NCBI RefSeq assembly: GCF_036324365.1
Contig: NZ_CP137080.1
Coordinates: 2,542,001 to 2,606,000, forward strand
Direction of reading: 5' to 3'
Source of the DNA: Microbacterium limosum
GTDB lineage: Bacteria; Actinomycetota; Actinomycetes; Actinomycetales; Microbacteriaceae
DNA: 64,000 nucleotides
Made by a program: the position numbers and the translations under genes. The notes under the pieces were generated by a model, which was given only the letters and a program-made list of their open reading frames with translations, made no database searches and had not been told where the DNA came from. This document shows, in pieces, positions 59,949 to 64,000 of this stretch (position 1 is the stretch's first letter; each line of letters starts with the position of its first letter).

Positions 59949-60869
59949 CTACCCCCCGACGCGGGACAGACGGGCGGCCCGCCGACCCTCGACGCTCGAG
60001 GCGAACCCGCGGCGGATGACGCGCATCGCGTCCTGCGCCAGCCCGACGCCGTCGAGGTACGGCGAGCGCCAGATCGCGAGCATGTCGCTCGCGAACGGCG
60101 AGAGCACCGACCGTGAGAACGCCTCGACGCCGAACCGGCCGCTCCATCCGATGTCGAACGCGTGGCGGACGAGGGCCTCGAGATCCACGGCGCCCGTCGA
60201 GAGCATGCCGCGCCCCGACTGGCCGAGTTCGAGGTGGCCTAGCTTGGGCGCCGCCATCGTGATCGCGCCGGCCAGGTCCGCCTCCTCCACCGCCATGTGG
60301 AAGGTGTCGAGGTGGATGCGCAGGTTTTCGGAGCCCGAGAGAGCGACGAACTCCATCGCCTGCGCCGCCGTGTTGACGACCGAGGTCTCGTAGCGGTTGA
60401 GCACCTCGAACGTCATCATGACGCCCCGGTCGGCCGCCTCGTCGGCCACCCGGCCCACCTCGACGGCAGCCCGCTCGATCGCCGCCGGGTCGGTCACGCC
60501 CGCGGGGCGCCCGAAGAGCCCGTACGGGACGCCGTTCATCTGGTCGCCGCGCAGGGCGACCGTCAGGTCCAGGGCCGCCCGCAGCATCGCCGCCCCCGCG
60601 GCGCGCTCCTGCGGATCTGCGGAGGACACATCGGCCCCCGGAGCCTGCCCGGCGATCGTGATCGGCGACACGTCGTGCGCCGCGAGCACGTCGCGCAGGT
60701 GGGCAGTGTCCGTCGCGTCCGGATCCAGCGGAGGGAGCACGACGCGGCGGTAGCCCGCGGCCACCACGGCGCTCAGCGCCGCGGGGACGAGATCCGAGAA
60801 GGCATCGGCCAGGAGCACGTTGAGGTGGCATGCCACATCCAGCGCCCCGGCGTCATGGTCGGTCGTCAT
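59949..60869 (-). CDS. Sugar phosphate isomerase/epimerase (TIM barrel)
   Basis: A 306-residue AP-endonuclease-2-type barrel. Likely metal ligands: Glu in MMTFEVLNRYE, Asp and His in IHLDTFHMAVEE, His in LGHLELGQSG and Glu in FGVEAFSRSV. It resembles the tagatose/psicose 3-epimerase and related groups. It belongs with the SDR and the ABC transporter next to it, so a sugar or polyol pathway is likely. The substrate is not identified. Confidence 0.85.
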   Translation of the reverse strand: MTTDHDAGALDVACHLNVLLADAFSDLVPAALSAVVAAGYRRVVLPPLDPDATDTAHLRDVLAAHDVSPITIAGQAPGADVSSADPQERAAGAAMLRAALDLTVALRGDQMNGVPYGLFGRPAGVTDPAAIERAAVEVGRVADEAADRGVMMTFEVLNRYETSVVNTAAQAMEFVALSGSENLRIHLDTFHMAVEEADLAGAITMAAPKLGHLELGQSGRGMLSTGAVDLEALVRHAFDIGWSGRFGVEAFSRSVLSPFASDMLAIWRSPYLDGVGLAQDAMRVIRRGFASSVEGRRAARLSRVGG

Positions 60870-60881
60870 CGCTGCACCGCC

Positions 60882-61661
60882 TCAGAACGTCGGCAGGTCG
60901 AGCCGCTGCTTGAAGACCGAGTAGCCGTCGTCCACGTGCACGACGGTGCCGTTGATGACGTTCGCCTCGTCCGAGGCGAGGAAGGCCACGACGTTGGCGA
61001 TCTCCTCGGGCTCCGTCATCGTGCCGCGCAGCTGCTCGGAAGCGAAGGTGGCCTTCAGCTCGTCCGAGAACTGGTTGATGATGGCGGTGCCGACGCGGCC
61101 CGGAGTGATCGCCACGGCGCGCGTGCCGTACTGCGCGAGCTCGTACGCCGCCGACCGGGTGAACGAGATCACGGCCGCCTTCGCCGCGCTGTACGTGAAC
61201 GACAGCTCCGCGGCCTGCTCGCCGTAGATGGAGGAGGTGCTGATGATCACACCACCGCCGCCCTGTGCACGGAACTGCCGTCCCGCGGCGAGGATGCCGT
61301 AGTACACGCCGTCCTGATCGATCCGGATCATCGGCTCGTAGTCGACGGCGGGGTCGTGCTCGAGAAGCGGCTTGCCGCCCGCGATGCCCGCGTTGTTGAA
61401 GATGACGTCGAGCCGGCCGAACACGTCGACGGCGTGCTGGACGGCGGCTTCGACCTCGGCGAAGACCGACACGTCCACTCCGAACGACGTCGCGCTGTCC
61501 GGCGTGTCCGCGTTCAGCCGATCGGCGACGGTCGCCGCGCGCTCCGCGTTGACGTCGGCGACGACCACCTTCGCCCCCTCCGCGACGAACTTCTCGACGG
61601 TCGCGAGACCGATTCCGCTTGCGCCGCCCGTGATGAGGGCGACCTTGTCCTGCAAACGCAT
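60882..61661 (-). CDS. SDR oxidoreductase (polyol or sugar dehydrogenase-like)
   Basis: A 259-residue classical SDR: VALITGGASGIGLATVEKFV, VVVADVNAERAATVADRL, VIFNNAGIAGGKPLL, IISTSSIYGEQAAELSFTYS with AAKAAVISFTRS (the catalytic Ser, Tyr and Lys) and ITPGRVGTAIINQFS. It probably acts on the compound imported by the adjacent ABC system. Twelve bases separate it from the isomerase gene. Confidence 0.9.
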   Translation of the reverse strand: MRLQDKVALITGGASGIGLATVEKFVAEGAKVVVADVNAERAATVADRLNADTPDSATSFGVDVSVFAEVEAAVQHAVDVFGRLDVIFNNAGIAGGKPLLEHDPAVDYEPMIRIDQDGVYYGILAAGRQFRAQGGGGVIISTSSIYGEQAAELSFTYSAAKAAVISFTRSAAYELAQYGTRAVAITPGRVGTAIINQFSDELKATFASEQLRGTMTEPEEIANVVAFLASDEANVINGTVVHVDDGYSVFKQRLDLPTF

Positions 61662-61752
61662 GATTCTCCTTCTGCGTCACGATGCGCGACGCGGGGACGG
61701 GTGTGAGGACCGGGGGAGGCGGAGCTCACCGCCTCCCCCGGTAGTGCGGGCG

Positions 61753-62745
61753 TCAGCCCAGCTGGTCGGACGGGGTGATCGCGTCGGCGTTGTCGATCGT
61801 CACGAGCGTCGTGTCGGCCATCTCGAAGGTGGTGTCGGGCAGCGTGCCGCTCTCCTGGTAGGCCACGATGTGGTCCATGACCGTGTCGAGGATCATCGGC
61901 CACGGCTGCTCGACGGTGGCGAGCATCGCGCCCCCGGCCTTCACACCCGCGATCGCCTCGCTCACCGCGTCGACGCCGGTGACCTTCGCATCGGCTCCCG
62001 CCTCGGTGATAGCCTGCGCGGCGCCGAGGGCGGCGTCATCCCAGCCGACCCAGACTCCGTCGAGGCCGCCGGGGTTCGCCGCGAGGTAGTCCTGCACGAG
62101 CGCGAGCGCCTCCGTGCGACCCGTCGCCGGAGAGGCGACCTTCTGGATCGAGCCGCCCGCGATCGTCGCGCCGGCCTCCTTCAGAGCCTCCTCGGCGAGC
62201 CCCGCGCGCATGCGGATGCCGGGGTGGGGGTCGTGCCCGATCACCATGATGTTCTTGCCATCGAGGCCGCCGAGCGCCTCGTCGAGCGCACCCACGGTCT
62301 GGTCGACGATCATCTCCTGATTGGCGGTGATGTTGATCGCGAACGCATCGTTGGCCTCGGTGCCCGAGTCGATCGCGAAGATCGGAATGCCGGCGTCCTT
62401 GGCCGCCGTGACGATGGATCCGATCGAGGCGACGTCGGTGTAGCCGTCGAAGATCGCATCCGCGCCCTGTCCGATCGCGCTCTCCACCGCGGGGTTCATC
62501 TTCTGGAAGTCGAAGTCACCCTGGATCATCGTGAGGTCCCAGCCGAGCTCCTCGGCCTGCTCCTCCACCGCCTTGACCCACCATGCGCCGACGGGGGTCT
62601 GGTTTCCCGAGGTGAAGGCGATGACCTTGAACGGGTCGCCGTCCTCGCCTCCGCCCCCGCCATCGGCGGAGCCGGTCGAGCATCCGGTCAGAGCGAGCGT
62701 CGCGACGGCGGCCGCGGCCACCAGCGCCTTGAATGATGTACGCAC
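61753..62745 (-). CDS. Sugar ABC transporter substrate-binding lipoprotein
   Basis: A 330-residue periplasmic-binding-protein-like I protein. The lipoprotein signal MRTSFKALVAAAAVATLA ends in LTGCSTG, with Cys as the lipidated residue, followed by a Gly/Asp-rich linker. The fold is of the RbsB type: VIAFTSGNQTPVGAWWVKAV, DAIFDGYTDVASIGSIV, IFAIDSGTEANDAFAINI and VWVGWDDAALGAAQAI. It delivers a sugar or polyol to the permease gene upstream. Confidence 0.92.
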   Translation of the reverse strand: MRTSFKALVAAAAVATLALTGCSTGSADGGGGGEDGDPFKVIAFTSGNQTPVGAWWVKAVEEQAEELGWDLTMIQGDFDFQKMNPAVESAIGQGADAIFDGYTDVASIGSIVTAAKDAGIPIFAIDSGTEANDAFAINITANQEMIVDQTVGALDEALGGLDGKNIMVIGHDPHPGIRMRAGLAEEALKEAGATIAGGSIQKVASPATGRTEALALVQDYLAANPGGLDGVWVGWDDAALGAAQAITEAGADAKVTGVDAVSEAIAGVKAGGAMLATVEQPWPMILDTVMDHIVAYQESGTLPDTTFEMADTTLVTIDNADAITPSDQLG

Positions 62746-62829
62746 TTGTCTACTCCTTTGTTGCAGTTGCGTGTTTTCCTGGTGCCCGGGTACGGCAGGC
62801 CGCGCCCGGAGGGAGGAGGTATCGGGTGA

Positions 62830-63825
62830 CTACCTCTCCCGGTTCTTGAACGACGAGAGGGTGACGGCCGCGATGATGATGAGGCCCGTGACCACCTGCT
62901 GGACGTAGGCGTTGACGCCGAGGATGTTGAGCCCGTTGCTCATCACCCCGATGATCGCGACGCCCACCATCGTGCCGACGATGTTGGCCGCGCCGGAGCG
63001 GACCACCGTCATGCCGAGGAAGACGGCCGCGACGGAGAAGAGCAGGTTGTCCTCGCCCTGGACCGCGCTCGCGCTTCCCAGGCGCGCGGCGAGCAGGATG
63101 CCGCCGATGGCCGCGACGGCACCGGCGACCGTGAAGGCGGTCAGCCGCGACATCCTCACGTTCACGCCCGACAGTCGCGACACCTCGGCGTTGCCGCCCG
63201 TGGCGTACCAGCGGCGGCCCACCGTGGTGTACCGCAGCACGAACCAGAGGATCACCGAGATGGCCACGGCGATGAACACGGGCAGCGGCACCTCGAGGAA
63301 TCTCCCCTGTCCGAGCACGTTGAACTCCGCCGGCAGGTTGAACAGCGTCGTGCCGTTGGTGACGAGGAACGCCAGGCCCGTGACGGATGTCAGCGTCGCA
63401 AGCGTCGCGACGAACGCGGACAGATTGAGATAGGCCACGAGCAGGCCGTTCGCGAGCCCGATCAGGGTGCCGACGATGATGGCGATGAGGATGGCGAGGG
63501 CCACCGGCATCCCGGCGAGCATCAGCGATGCGGCCACCGCGCCGGCGAGCGCGGACGTCGCCGCCACCGACAGGTCGAAGTCGCCGACCACCATGACGAT
63601 CGTCTGCGCCCCCGCGATGATGGCGAGGATCGCCACCTGGTAGAGGATGTTGCGCACGTTGGTGAACGTGAGGAACACGTCCGGGCGCATGGCGAAGAAG
63701 AAGATGATGAGCAGCACCAGCGCGAGCACCGTGCCGCCCGAGAGCAGGCGCTGCCCGACGGAGCTCTTCGGCCCCGACCGCAGCTCTGCGGCATCCTCCA
63801 GCCCGGGGTTACGTGTGGTGGTCAT
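62830..63825 (-). CDS. Sugar ABC transporter permease (RbsC-like)
   Basis: A 331-residue integral protein with about nine or ten helices. The conserved ILAIIAGAQTIVMVVGDFDLS and the EAA-like loop RWYATGGNAEVSRLSGVNVR are typical of the BPD_transp_2 permeases of ribose, xylose and related systems. It starts with an ATGA overlap with the upstream ATPase gene. Confidence 0.93.
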   Translation of the reverse strand: MTTTRNPGLEDAAELRSGPKSSVGQRLLSGGTVLALVLLIIFFFAMRPDVFLTFTNVRNILYQVAILAIIAGAQTIVMVVGDFDLSVAATSALAGAVAASLMLAGMPVALAILIAIIVGTLIGLANGLLVAYLNLSAFVATLATLTSVTGLAFLVTNGTTLFNLPAEFNVLGQGRFLEVPLPVFIAVAISVILWFVLRYTTVGRRWYATGGNAEVSRLSGVNVRMSRLTAFTVAGAVAAIGGILLAARLGSASAVQGEDNLLFSVAAVFLGMTVVRSGAANIVGTMVGVAIIGVMSNGLNILGVNAYVQQVVTGLIIIAAVTLSSFKNRER

Positions 63826-64000
63826 CGGTCGGCCTTTCCATAGCAGTAGGACAGCAACAGCTCTTCGTCCGCGTCTTCCGCGCGGACCTCTCCGGATATG
63901 CGACCCTCGTGCATGATGAGGATCCGGTCGCTCATTCCCATGAGCTCGGGCAGCTCGGAGCTGACGGCGATCACCGTCGTCCCCTGAGCGACGAGCTGCC
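63822..64000 (-). CDS. Sugar ABC transporter ATP-binding protein, C-terminal part
   Basis: The last 59 residues of an RbsA-type ATPase: TTVIAVSSELPELMGMSDRI, LIMHEGRISGEVRAEDADEE. SSELPE is the H-loop region of the second ATPase domain, where Ser-Ser replaces the usual His, as in RbsA proteins. The 5' part lies beyond the window edge. Confidence 0.88.
   Translation of the reverse strand, partial: QLVAQGTTVIAVSSELPELMGMSDRILIMHEGRISGEVRAEDADEELLLSYCYGKADR

Overview
The window is high-GC actinobacterial DNA, most like Microbacterium or a close Microbacteriaceae relative. The signs are the coproporphyrin-type haem genes (CgoX, ChdC), leaderless start codons a few bases after a TANNNT box, tightly overlapping ATGA/GTGA operons, and dense GGATGCC/GGCATCC words. 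No ribosomal RNA gene is present, so the genus is an inference.

Left part (about 1-15,371) looks like a decayed genomic island. It carries a CPH-type copper P-ATPase (5' end outside the window) with its CsoR repressor, and a minus-strand set: a DUF6153-like protein, an M23 peptidase, a private lgt-lnt pair for lipoprotein maturation and a small membrane protein. Two copies of one IS21-family element, a broken IS3-family element and an IS481-family element are scattered through it. The second IS21 copy splits lgt. A C-terminal scrap of a tyrosine integrase borders the IS3 element. The region ends at a tRNA-Ser(CGA) whose 3' end faces the island, the usual layout for a tRNA-integrated element.

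Central part (15,372-28,503) is core chromosome. The haem genes hemE-cgoX-[ytxH-holin-DUF3618]-chdC-hemC-hemD-hemB-hemL run leftward, with hemA divergent. The ferrochelatase gene is not here. Two small genes (HhH-GPD, DUF1801) and glycyl-tRNA synthetase follow. From 28,764 to 34,665 there are miscellaneous genes: GNAT, alpha/beta hydrolase, condensation-domain protein, an MFS exporter and a POT transporter missing its start.

Right part (34,679-59,658) is catabolic. An IclR regulator, a SorC-type regulator and glpK/glpD (glycerol) lead into a complete protocatechuate beta-ketoadipate operon (pcaHGBDC-IJF). Two divergent IclR regulators, one ahead of pcaH and one ahead of pobA, are separated by an extraordinary 447-bp tract of 56 tandem 8-bp units (GGGGAAGA/GGGGACGA) with a large palindrome beside it. 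To the right a MarR-controlled operon (SDR, amidohydrolase, acyl-CoA dehydrogenase, MaoC hydratase, CoA ligase) plus an aromatic aldehyde dehydrogenase looks like a CoA-dependent side-chain-shortening route that would feed 4-hydroxybenzoate to PobA, then protocatechuate to Pca, ending in acetyl-CoA and succinyl-CoA.

The right edge (59,949-64,000) is the start of a sugar or polyol uptake locus: a TIM-barrel isomerase, an SDR, a lipoprotein binding protein, a permease and the end of the ABC ATPase.
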